From positions 1 to 48,363 of the IMG/VR virus record IMGVR_UViG_3300020469_000074: a stretch of DNA of 48,363 nucleotides, one strand, 5' to 3'. The stretch is from a virus. Each line of letters starts with the position of its first letter. Position 1 is the first letter of the stretch. The translations under genes and the position numbers were made by a program. Below the pieces are notes generated by a model, which did not search any database, was not told where the DNA came from, and was given only the letters and a program-made list of their open reading frames with translations. Of the stretch, positions 40,628-48,363 are shown in pieces.

Positions 40628-40942
40628 TTGGCAATTACAAATACATTTAATTCTAATAATGTAGAAAATATTTTTGGAATAACTTTTAATGATGCTTATT
40701 ATAGAATAGTAAGAGCAGGTTTTGTAAGAGCTTTTCAAGAAAATCCTGAGAAATTTCAAGTTTCAATTACTGTTTTAGGATATGCGTCACCTAATTTACC
40801 TATTAATTTTAAAGAAATAGACGCAAAAGAGTATACTGTGGATTACGAAAATATTAAAGCTATGTCAGGAAGTGATTTTATACAGAAATGTTATCAATGG
40901 GTTTTAACTCAGCCAGAATTTTCAGGAGCTACTTCAGTTTAG
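40628..40942 (+). CDS. Fibre-associated small protein 2, TTG start
   Basis: 104 residues. The start is TTG, supported by AAGGAGATTATAAA upstream and by alignment with its paralogue at 39000 (TTG-GCA-ATT here, ATG-GCT-ATT there). Shared blocks: NDAYYRIVRAG and KCYQWVLTQPEFSG. It forms a fibre plus partner cassette with the preceding gene, repeating the arrangement 34852-39296. Confidence 0.78.
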   Translation: MAITNTFNSNNVENIFGITFNDAYYRIVRAGFVRAFQENPEKFQVSITVLGYASPNLPINFKEIDAKEYTVDYENIKAMSGSDFIQKCYQWVLTQPEFSGATSV

Positions 40943-41022
40943 TCAAGCGGATTTTCCAGATGATATTACTTGGCCTAACAGTTCGTGACTAACTACGTGA
41001 TTTAAGAAACAATGTAAATTTT

Positions 41023-42054
41023 ATGAAACATAAATTAAAATTTTATATTTTAACATCTTCTAACTTAGAGTGTTTAAAGCGACATAACTCTTTTGAGTGG
41101 ACAGAACTACCTATAGAAGATACAGTTATTGTAATTAATACATTAAATACAGATTATATAGAAAAAGCTGTTGACTATTGTAGAGAAAATAATATAGAAT
41201 ATTATGTTACTGAAAGTGACGGGACTCCCGCTAAAGGTAAAAACTCAGTATTTGAGTTATTTTTAAATTCTGATAACGATTATTGTGTGCTGATAGATGG
41301 GGATGATATGTTAACTCCCCACGGTGTTTGGCTTTATAAACATCTAGCTAATTTAGATAGTCCTCCTGATGCAGTAGGTCTTAAAAAACAAATAGCTTTA
41401 ATGGAGTATAATGGTAAATTATTTAATCATAAACCTTTTACATGTGATTATAATAAATTATTATCTTTAAACTTAACTAAGGAACTACATGAAAATTATA
41501 ATTTAAGTCTTTCTAAATCAAAGAGGTTTGATGATTATAATAAAAAATATTTCCGTTGTCAAGAACTTTATAGTGAAAAAGATGAAATGCACTGTAGGGT
41601 TGTGTTTTTTAGTAAGGAAGCCGCTAAGTTTAAATTTAATGAAACAATTAAAGTAGGGGAAGATACGCTTCAAATGTTAAGATTAAAACATGAATCTTTA
41701 AAAAATAATTTAAATTTTTTAATTAATGATGAAAGACCGTGTACTTATATTTATGATGAAAGGACAGTAGGGATAGTTAAAAAAACATCTAACTTAGGAA
41801 CTAATTATAACTGGATGAATACATATCTTAAAAAATTGTCTGAGATGCGGAAGAAAAACTTTTTACATAAATATACGTATTTAAAAGAGTTAAAAATTAA
41901 TTATCCAAAAGATTATATTGCGGAAGATTACGGGTTAAAAAGTTGTTACACACATAAAATTAATAACTGTAAATTTAAATTCCCTAAAAACGCTAGTAAA
42001 ACATCTTTAAATAAAGCATATAAGTATTACTCGTTAAATAGGGAAAACATATGA
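41023..42054 (+). CDS. GT-A type glycosyltransferase-like protein
   Basis: 343 residues. VIVINTLNTDYIEKAVDYC and YCVLIDGDDMLTPHG (Asp92-Gly-Asp94-Asp95) match the nucleotide-sugar-binding core and DxD motif of family-2-like GT-A enzymes; the C-terminal half is Lys/Tyr/Asn-rich and unassigned. It lies directly after the fibre cassettes, so it may glycosylate fibre or host surface molecules, or be a virion component. It is more AT-rich than its neighbours, which may indicate separate acquisition. Its stop overlaps the next ATG (ATGA). Confidence 0.7.
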   Translation: MKHKLKFYILTSSNLECLKRHNSFEWTELPIEDTVIVINTLNTDYIEKAVDYCRENNIEYYVTESDGTPAKGKNSVFELFLNSDNDYCVLIDGDDMLTPHGVWLYKHLANLDSPPDAVGLKKQIALMEYNGKLFNHKPFTCDYNKLLSLNLTKELHENYNLSLSKSKRFDDYNKKYFRCQELYSEKDEMHCRVVFFSKEAAKFKFNETIKVGEDTLQMLRLKHESLKNNLNFLINDERPCTYIYDERTVGIVKKTSNLGTNYNWMNTYLKKLSEMRKKNFLHKYTYLKELKINYPKDYIAEDYGLKSCYTHKINNCKFKFPKNASKTSLNKAYKYYSLNRENI

Positions 42055-42230
42055 CAATTAAAGAAGCAATTATTAGATTAGAAGCACATGAAAAAGAGTG
42101 TGAGTTACGATATAAAAGCATAGAGGAAAAACTAGCTGACGGTTCTTCAAAGTTCCAAAGATTAGAAATGATGCTGTGGGGTATTTATCCTTTTATTGTG
42201 GGAGTATTTTTAGCAGGGAAATTTTTATGA
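42051..42230 (+). CDS. Small coiled-coil membrane protein
   Basis: 59 residues. A charged helix (KEAIIRLEAHEKECELRYKS) is followed by a C-terminal membrane helix (LWGIYPFIVGVFLAGKFL). The layout matches small phage membrane proteins of the hemolysin-XhlA-like kind. The start is coupled by ATGA to the glycosyltransferase gene, and its end overlaps the next start. Function unknown. Confidence 0.65.
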   Translation: MTIKEAIIRLEAHEKECELRYKSIEEKLADGSSKFQRLEMMLWGIYPFIVGVFLAGKFL

Positions 42231-45172
42231 TGAAAAGAAAATTAAAAACTAGACAGTTTAAAAGTAATGGTGGCTATACAGCAGGCGGTTACTCTGGTTC
42301 AAAAACCTCTACTCAATCTAGTAAAACAAGCAATCCTAATCAACAGAATACTACTATTTCTGTGGATGATAGATTTACTAGTGATTTAGAACTTAAAGCA
42401 GAGCAAGAAAAACAGGCGGCAGATAGAGAAGCGCAAACTCCTCAAAACATTTTGCGGGGTGCTGTAAGTGGCAGTTCTGATATGTCTCTGGATTATAATA
42501 ATGATGGTAGAATTACTTCAGCAGATGCTTTAGCAAAAACTAAAGCTGACGCAGAAAAAAATAAATCTGATCCTCCTAAAAATACTGGCTCTGTTACTGT
42601 TTCAAATCCAAACACAAATAGCTCTACAGGTGCAGGTACAAGTACAGGTACAGGTACAGTTGGGGTGATCGAAAATGCAATTTATGGGGGTAGTCAAGCG
42701 TATAAAGACTCTTTAGGAGATACTGAAGCTCCTAAAGTAGAATACACATTGCCTGATTCTTTAGATGCAGAAAAAATAAAAGTAGACGAAATAACTCCTG
42801 TTGAAGCTGAGTTTTCTAGAACACAGCAGTTAGGAGAAAGAAAAAAACTAGCTTCTGAAAAAGCTGATTCTAGTACGGCATTTTTTCAAAGAGGATATGC
42901 AGGAACCGCTTTAAAACAAGAAGAAGGAACAGCCGCTAGTTTTGATTCTGTTGATGTTGAAGATCTTGAGGATACTGTATCCGCTCAAGTCATAGAAGAT
43001 CCTGAGAAGGCTCAAGAAATAACTGTGGGTCAGTCTTCTTTAGATGCCGCTGAAAGAGATGATGTTCAAGAAGATGCCGCTAAAGCAGAAACATCTTTAT
43101 TTACAAAAGATGCTAAATCTGAAGTAGGGCGAGTCATTGCCGATAAAATTATATTATCTTCAAGCAAAGAAGCAGAAGAAAAAACAAGGGAAGTTCTTAC
43201 AGAAGATAATATGCCTAAAGGAACTGCCGCACAAATTATTAATGCTGTAGGATTTGATGCGGCGCAAAGAAGGACAGTAACAGGTCAAGCGGCTAAAGGC
43301 GCGGCGGCAACTATGATTGCAGAGGTAGGTAATCTACCTGAAGAAATAGCCCCTGCTCTTGTAGAAGATCCTGCTAAAGTTACGGCGCAAATAGATGAAC
43401 AGCCTGTAGAAGTAAGAGCCGCAATAGCCGCTCTACCGCAAGAAGCATTGGTTTCTACGCAGATAGAAGGTTTATTAGCAGGTATTGAAGATGGCGAAAC
43501 TCCTGTTTGGGCAAGAGCCGCTGTAGCTTCCGTAAACAATAAAATGGCGGCTAGAGGATTAAATGTTTCTACAATTGGCAGAGATGCTTTGTTTAATGCT
43601 ATTATACAGACAGCTTTCCCTATTGCACAAGCAAATGCTCAAGCTTTACAGACAAGGGCCGCACAGAATTTAAGTAATCAACAACAAGCTAATATGGCAC
43701 AGTCTGAGTTAGACATGCGTAGACGTATGACTAACTTAGCTAATCAACAGCAGTCAGAATCACAGTCTGCTCAAATGGCTCAACAGCTTAATGTTTTGCA
43801 GAGTCAGTTTAAACAAGATGCTAGAATGTTATCGGCACAGCAAACACAACAAACTGAAGTGCAGAACCTATCTAACAGACAAGAAGCTTCTAAAGTCTCA
43901 GCTTTAAACAAACAAGCTATTTTAGCTCAAGAATTAAATAATGAGCAACAAGTAGAACTTGCTGAAATGCAATACATGAACGCTACTGAAAAAGAAAATA
44001 TGTCTGCTATCCAACAAGAAAGATTAGCAGAGTTTCAAGTAGCCGCAGATTTTATGTCTAAAAATGCCGCATTTAAACAGCAAATGGAAATAGCTAATAT
44101 AAATGAAGAATCAAAAATTAAACTTGCTAATTTACAGTCTAAGAATTTAGCGGCTTCTGAACAATTAAGCAATAGTGAAAAAATAGAATTAGCTAATTTA
44201 AATGCTAGAGTACAAGAAAATATAACTTCCGCAAAAATAGCAGAGTCAATGGGGGTTGCTCAACTTAATGTAGATCAACAAAGAGCCGTAATAAATGCTC
44301 AAACACAAGCTAAAATAGATTTAACTAAGTTTAACGATGCTCAACAAGTTGAAATAGCTAATAGTAAATTTATGCAGAGCATGACTTTAACAGATTTTAA
44401 TGCTCGGCAACAAGAAGCTGTTCAAAATGCTACGCTTTTAGCTCAAACAAATTTAGCTGAAGCAGATGCAAATACTAAAATTAGAGTTAGCAATGCCCAA
44501 AACTTTCTTAAAATGGATATAGCTAATCTTAGCAATGAGCAACAAGCCCTTATGTTAGATCAACAATTAGAGCAACAAAGATTATTGTCTAATCAATCTG
44601 CTAGTAACGCCTCTAAACAATTTAATGCGGCTAATGAACAACAGTTAGAAATGTTTATGGCTAATTTAGCTCAAGATGTAGAAAAATTTAATGTGGCTCA
44701 AAGATCTAGTATGTCACAGTTTAATGCAGTAGAAAAAAATAAAGTTTCTGCTCTTAATTCAGGAAGAGAAATTGACGTATCTAAATTTAATGCTCAACTA
44801 CTTGCTCAAAATGCACAGTTTAATGCAGAAGCGTCTTTTAAAAGAGATCAGTGGAACGCGGCTAATAAACAAGCTGTTGAGCAAGCAAATGTAGAATGGC
44901 GTAGACAGAGCAATACAATTAATACTGCCGCTCAAAATGCCGCGAATCAGAAAAATGCTCAAATGCAGTTTAGTATTGATTCAATGGAGCAAGATTTTAT
45001 GTGGCAAATGTTAAGAGATGACGCTAAATATGTTAGAGATGCTTATGAAAATTCTGAGGGCCGTAAAGCGGCTTTATATTCTGTGGCACTTCAAAATGAA
45101 GCCGCCGCAGGAAAAGGACTTTCAAACACTGAAAATTTATTAACTTTTATTGCGGATATATTCGGAGAGTAA
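42227..45172 (+). CDS. Internal virion protein, Gln/Asn-rich repeats
   Basis: 981 residues from ATG at 42227 (ATG at 42230 is equally possible). After a Gly/Ser/Thr-rich N-terminus comes a perfect EF-hand/dockerin-type loop DYNNDGRITSAD (89-100), an Ala/Glu-rich helical region (about 200-460), and then about 450 residues of Gln/Asn/Ala-rich imperfect repeats with 'NLxNxQQ' themes, predicted as a long helical or hendecad coil. Size and place match core ejection proteins (T7 gp15-like role, inferred). A reading from GTG 42176 is less likely. Confidence 0.8.
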   Translation: MMKRKLKTRQFKSNGGYTAGGYSGSKTSTQSSKTSNPNQQNTTISVDDRFTSDLELKAEQEKQAADREAQTPQNILRGAVSGSSDMSLDYNNDGRITSADALAKTKADAEKNKSDPPKNTGSVTVSNPNTNSSTGAGTSTGTGTVGVIENAIYGGSQAYKDSLGDTEAPKVEYTLPDSLDAEKIKVDEITPVEAEFSRTQQLGERKKLASEKADSSTAFFQRGYAGTALKQEEGTAASFDSVDVEDLEDTVSAQVIEDPEKAQEITVGQSSLDAAERDDVQEDAAKAETSLFTKDAKSEVGRVIADKIILSSSKEAEEKTREVLTEDNMPKGTAAQIINAVGFDAAQRRTVTGQAAKGAAATMIAEVGNLPEEIAPALVEDPAKVTAQIDEQPVEVRAAIAALPQEALVSTQIEGLLAGIEDGETPVWARAAVASVNNKMAARGLNVSTIGRDALFNAIIQTAFPIAQANAQALQTRAAQNLSNQQQANMAQSELDMRRRMTNLANQQQSESQSAQMAQQLNVLQSQFKQDARMLSAQQTQQTEVQNLSNRQEASKVSALNKQAILAQELNNEQQVELAEMQYMNATEKENMSAIQQERLAEFQVAADFMSKNAAFKQQMEIANINEESKIKLANLQSKNLAASEQLSNSEKIELANLNARVQENITSAKIAESMGVAQLNVDQQRAVINAQTQAKIDLTKFNDAQQVEIANSKFMQSMTLTDFNARQQEAVQNATLLAQTNLAEADANTKIRVSNAQNFLKMDIANLSNEQQALMLDQQLEQQRLLSNQSASNASKQFNAANEQQLEMFMANLAQDVEKFNVAQRSSMSQFNAVEKNKVSALNSGREIDVSKFNAQLLAQNAQFNAEASFKRDQWNAANKQAVEQANVEWRRQSNTINTAAQNAANQKNAQMQFSIDSMEQDFMWQMLRDDAKYVRDAYENSEGRKAALYSVALQNEAAAGKGLSNTENLLTFIADIFGE

Positions 45173-45174
45173 AT

Positions 45175-46548
45175 ATGGGATTTTTTAGTAAAATATTTAA
45201 AGGCGTTAAAAAAGTAGTTAAAAAAGTAGGTAAAGCTATATCAAAACCTTTTTCTTTAATAAAGAAAATAGGAAGCAGGGTTGTTAAGGGTGTTAAAAGT
45301 GCTTTTAAAAGTGTAATGGGATTTATGGGAAAGTTAGGGCCGTTTGGTAGTATAGCTTTAAGTTTTTTATTGCCTGGAATTGGTAGCGTTTTAGGAGGAT
45401 GGGCTAATACAATGATGGCTTCTGCTAATGGATTTATAGCAGGTGCAGGAAATGTATTAAATGCCGCTATAAATGTAGGAACAAAAGTAGGAAACGTAGT
45501 AAGTAAAGTTTCTAGCGGTGTTAAAAAAGTAGTAGGTAAAGTAGTAGGAGCGACAATTAATTCAATTGATGGCGGCGCAGACTTTGTAGATTTTATTTCT
45601 AAAGGTAAAATAGATGTTTCAGGAGATTATTTTACAGGTGATACAGGCGTATTAAAAACGGCTAGAGGAGCGTTTGACGATATAACAGCGGCAGGAGGAG
45701 ATTTATTTAGTAAGTCTACACTTGTTGATACAAATAAATATTCTCAAGAACTATTAGATATTAGTAATAAAGCTACAGAGCTAACTAAAGAAGTTACTAT
45801 ACCAGATTTAAATGCTAAATTAGATGCTAAGATGAAAGGTGTAATACCTGAAACTGTTTCTGTAGAAATGCCTGATCTTGAAATACAAACAGGAACAGAT
45901 TCTTTATTAGCACCACCTCCCGAAACAAAAATAATCGGTGATGTTCCTTCTTTTACACAAGAAGTAATAAATCCAGATACAAAAGCTTTTAAAGGTGTGC
46001 AAGGAACAACTCCTGCGCCATCCTATAATGATTTAGGCAATATAGGCGTTAACAAAGATATGCTTAGACAAGAAGCGTTGACTCAAGCTCCTGTAGATTC
46101 ATTACTTGTTCCTTCAAATGCAGAAATAAATTTGCCGCCTTTATCGACTCCTGAAGGTTTAATAGAAAGATTTGGCCCTGAAACTGTAGAGCCTGTAGGC
46201 ACTGGAACAGTTTTAAGGACTGATCCTGTGGGTACTGGAACAGTATTAAGGGCTGGAGCGGCGGGGGCTGTGGCAGAAGAAGCTACGTCGGGAATTCCTG
46301 ATTCTAATGTAAGAGATGCTTTAAAGAAATTAAATAAAGAATCTGTGTCTGATATAGAAGTTCCAATGGCAGGATATGGTTATGATGAGCCTAATCAATA
46401 TGGAGGAGAATCCGAAGGTTTAACATATGCTATACTTCAGAAACACAACTCAACTTTTGTTGATGGGTTGGGTTATGATCCTACATATAGAGGCGAAACT
46501 TCTAGTTGGTCACAGAACTTTGCTCGATCAATGCAATATGCCGCATAA
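45175..46548 (+). CDS. Internal virion protein with cationic amphipathic N-terminus
   Basis: 457 residues. Residues 1-48 are an almost uninterrupted Lys-rich amphipathic helix (FKGVKKVVKKVGKAISKPF), then a hydrophobic Gly-rich segment (FGSIALSFLLPGIGSVLGGW, about 56-75), a second Lys/Val helix, and an acidic C-terminal half. This resembles membrane-penetrating peptides and suits a protein ejected early to breach the host membrane (T7 gp14-like role, inferred). It starts 2 nt after the preceding stop. Confidence 0.75.
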   Translation: MGFFSKIFKGVKKVVKKVGKAISKPFSLIKKIGSRVVKGVKSAFKSVMGFMGKLGPFGSIALSFLLPGIGSVLGGWANTMMASANGFIAGAGNVLNAAINVGTKVGNVVSKVSSGVKKVVGKVVGATINSIDGGADFVDFISKGKIDVSGDYFTGDTGVLKTARGAFDDITAAGGDLFSKSTLVDTNKYSQELLDISNKATELTKEVTIPDLNAKLDAKMKGVIPETVSVEMPDLEIQTGTDSLLAPPPETKIIGDVPSFTQEVINPDTKAFKGVQGTTPAPSYNDLGNIGVNKDMLRQEALTQAPVDSLLVPSNAEINLPPLSTPEGLIERFGPETVEPVGTGTVLRTDPVGTGTVLRAGAAGAVAEEATSGIPDSNVRDALKKLNKESVSDIEVPMAGYGYDEPNQYGGESEGLTYAILQKHNSTFVDGLGYDPTYRGETSSWSQNFARSMQYAA

Positions 46549-46557
46549 GGAGATATT

Positions 46558-47115
46558 ATGCAACCTAATCAAGATATAGAGCCGTCTATACAAAAACATA
46601 TGTCTAAAATGACTAGCCCTATTCCTGGTTCTTCTCTGACAGAAGATCCTAATATGCGCCAAGCTCATTTATCTTCTCCTGAATTTACTGTTCCTAGAGA
46701 AGCTATTGAATATGTTTTTATTAATTTAATGGAAGAAGAAAATCATACTCGTTTATTACAGGCTTTATTAGATGAAAATAATGTGCTTGAAATTACTCAA
46801 GCTCTTTTGTTTAAAGGATTTACTCAAGGCAAATGGAATCCTGATTTAATGATTCTTTTAATAGAACCAGTTGCTCATATAGTTATGGCTATGTCAGAAA
46901 GAGCAGGAATTGAATATGATTTAGACGATGAAGACAGTCAAAATTATAATGCGGGTGTTATGGAACAAGCTATCTCAAGTTTAAATATTAAAAAGACAGA
47001 TAAAGAACCTGAAATTGTAAAAGATTTATTAGTAGAAATAGAAAACTCGGAGCCTATCGGCCCTAGTTTATTAGAAATGCCCGAAGAAGTTCCAGAAGAA
47101 ATGGAGGAACAGTAG
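46558..47115 (+). CDS. Small internal virion protein
   Basis: 185 residues, acidic with a helical middle (REAIEYVFINLMEEENHTR, LLIEPVAHIVMAMSE) and a Glu/Pro-rich end. Flanked by internal virion protein genes and probably co-translated with them; AAGGAGATATT precedes the ATG. No catalytic motif; a virion core or assembly role is inferred from position only. Confidence 0.7.
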   Translation: MQPNQDIEPSIQKHMSKMTSPIPGSSLTEDPNMRQAHLSSPEFTVPREAIEYVFINLMEEENHTRLLQALLDENNVLEITQALLFKGFTQGKWNPDLMILLIEPVAHIVMAMSERAGIEYDLDDEDSQNYNAGVMEQAISSLNIKKTDKEPEIVKDLLVEIENSEPIGPSLLEMPEEVPEEMEEQ

Positions 47116-47116
47116 A

Positions 47117-48363
47117 ATGTCCGTAGAGTCAACATATAAATTATTATCGGCACAACAAAAAAGCCGAAACAAAAAAATGCAACGTACTCAAGACTTTTCT
47201 GAAATTCTTAGGGGCGTTAAAAATTTTGGAGAGTTGGCTAGAAATAGAGCCGCTGAAGAATTTGATAAAGACGCTAGAATTAGAGAAGATAAGTTAAAAC
47301 AAAATAAAGCGTTGCAAGATTTTTCTGCTCTTGAAAAAACATATATGGCGGGACAATCTCATTTAGGAGGATTAGGATCATATTTAATGCGAGAAAATGG
47401 CGAAGCTTATAATATAGTACAGAACCAATTAAACAATGATATTGAAGAAGGTCGAGTAACCTCTGAAGATGATCTATCTAAAGTTAGACAAAATATGATG
47501 CAAGAGTTAGTTAATGGCAGAGTATTTAAAGCGGGTGACACTATTATAAAAACTGATGCTGACGGTAATGATTTAGAGTATGTTCTTAAAAAGGGAGACA
47601 AGCAAATAGGCACTAAAGAAGCAGGCTTATTAGCGGCTTATGAAAATGCTTATAAAACAGGATCAAAATTAATGAATGCCGAAGATTATACTTCTTATCT
47701 TCAAGATAGAACAAGCAGACCTGAGAATGTTGGCGGTTATCTTATGTCTCGTTTATCTGGTGAATATAAAAATGAAAACGATAGAAAAGAAGATTATATT
47801 AAAAGAGCTTTAGCTACTGACGGCATTACTGTAGGAGACGTAACTGTTTCAGCAAACGAACAAATAGCTAATCGAGTAGCTTTTAATGCGGCTAATCAAG
47901 CATTTAAAAAGGGATTAGGAATTGAAACATCTTCTAGAATTGCACAAATTGTAAAAGAAAATAAACAAGAACTATCGTTTAGAGAAGATTTAGATTTTGT
48001 AAAACTTGAAGATCAAGAAATTGAAGTACCTACAGGGCCAGACTCATCTACAAAAGTTAAAATAAAAGTTCCAATGTACAAACATTATAGGACAGGAAAA
48101 ATTACATACGACTATGCTAATAAGCAAGCCACTTCTGATCCTTTAAGTAAATCTTTAGTTAGTAGCGGCGAGGCGATTACAACAACAACTGAAACTAGAA
48201 CGGTTGTAGACTTATATACAGGAGCAGAAACTGAAACACAACAAGAAGTAATTTACGGAATAAAAAATTACGGCGGAGAAAAACAAGAAATAGGTAGATT
48301 GACTACTGGACAAACGCCAATTGGTTCCACTGTGCGTACAGCTTTGACAGGTTCAGAATTCGT
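47117..48363 (+). CDS. Large virion structural protein, N-terminal part (continues at position 1)
   Basis: First 415 codons of the gene that ends at 1177 after the circular join (full product about 710 residues). It is helical and charged (QDFSEILRGVKNFGELARN near the start) with a conserved-looking VPMYKHYRTGK segment where the terminal overlap begins. The ATG lies 1 nt after the preceding stop. From 48073 the sequence is a second allele of positions 1-291. Role as an internal or tail virion protein is inferred from neighbours. Confidence 0.75.
   Translation, partial: MSVESTYKLLSAQQKSRNKKMQRTQDFSEILRGVKNFGELARNRAAEEFDKDARIREDKLKQNKALQDFSALEKTYMAGQSHLGGLGSYLMRENGEAYNIVQNQLNNDIEEGRVTSEDDLSKVRQNMMQELVNGRVFKAGDTIIKTDADGNDLEYVLKKGDKQIGTKEAGLLAAYENAYKTGSKLMNAEDYTSYLQDRTSRPENVGGYLMSRLSGEYKNENDRKEDYIKRALATDGITVGDVTVSANEQIANRVAFNAANQAFKKGLGIETSSRIAQIVKENKQELSFREDLDFVKLEDQEIEVPTGPDSSTKVKIKVPMYKHYRTGKITYDYANKQATSDPLSKSLVSSGEAITTTTETRTVVDLYTGAETETQQEVIYGIKNYGGEKQEIGRLTTGQTPIGSTVRTALTGSEF
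48073..48363. repeat. Terminal overlap, right copy
   Basis: Variant copy of 1-291. The outer 77 and last ~62 bases are identical, and the middle carries all the differences (for example SLVSNGEA versus SLVSSGEA), with the frame intact. Confidence 0.9.

Noticed and set aside
1-48363. T7-type RNA polymerase, integrase, lysogeny repressor, tRNA or CRISPR array
   Set aside because: None was recognised on either strand. Sigma70-type promoters fit transcription by the host polymerase.

Overview
The window is one essentially complete genome of a tailed double-stranded DNA phage of podovirus type (T7-like head, tail and replication genes, but no phage RNA polymerase gene), about 48.1 kb, linearised inside a virion gene. 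The last 291 bases repeat the first 291 without indels (about 92% identical) and the reading frame continues across the join, so the molecule is circular or circularly permuted. The sequence is AT-rich, and many predicted proteins (small lysine-rich proteins, Gly-rich 'SMLVPPE' structural proteins, YadA-like fibres) resemble, from memory, uncultivated marine phages of proteobacteria. No host gene, tRNA, integrase, lysogeny repressor or CRISPR was recognised. A class II (B12-dependent) ribonucleotide reductase and a T7-like DNA polymerase suggest a lytic lifestyle.

Layout: two arms diverge from a 541-bp regulatory region (23174-23714). The rightward arm (23715 to the end, then 1-9380) is late: terminase subunits, head decoration candidate, portal, scaffold, capsid, tail tube and nozzle proteins, two tail fibres each followed by a paralogous ~100-residue protein, a glycosyltransferase, large internal virion proteins (several with membrane-active or enzyme-like segments), M15 endolysin, holin, and a string of tiny basic proteins. 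The leftward arm (23173 down to 9381) is early/middle: small regulators and zinc-finger proteins, a beta-class DNA methyltransferase, a DUF932 protein, ssDNA-binding protein, primase-helicase, DNA polymerase A, four PD-(D/E)XK-type nucleases (including Cas4/RecB-like and T7 endonuclease I-like), and the ribonucleotide reductase. The arms converge with no spacer at 9380/9381. Genes are tightly packed, with many TAATG or ATGA stop-start overlaps.

The most notable observations: (1) the pentamer GCWGC (GCAGC/GCTGC) is absent from the whole window although GCSGC is abundant, pointing to avoidance of a host restriction system; (2) the main tail fibre holds a cupredoxin-like segment with all four type-1 copper ligands spaced as in amicyanin; (3) the two arms are driven by back-to-back consensus sigma70 promoters arranged symmetrically about position 23672/23673, with the rightward start on the A of the terminase small-subunit ATG (a leaderless mRNA) and the leftward transcript meeting a terminator after about 65 nt; (4) the early arm carries several strong intergenic hairpins without U-tracts, one with a 21-bp stem; (5) the 1636-residue virion protein ends in two enzyme-like domains.
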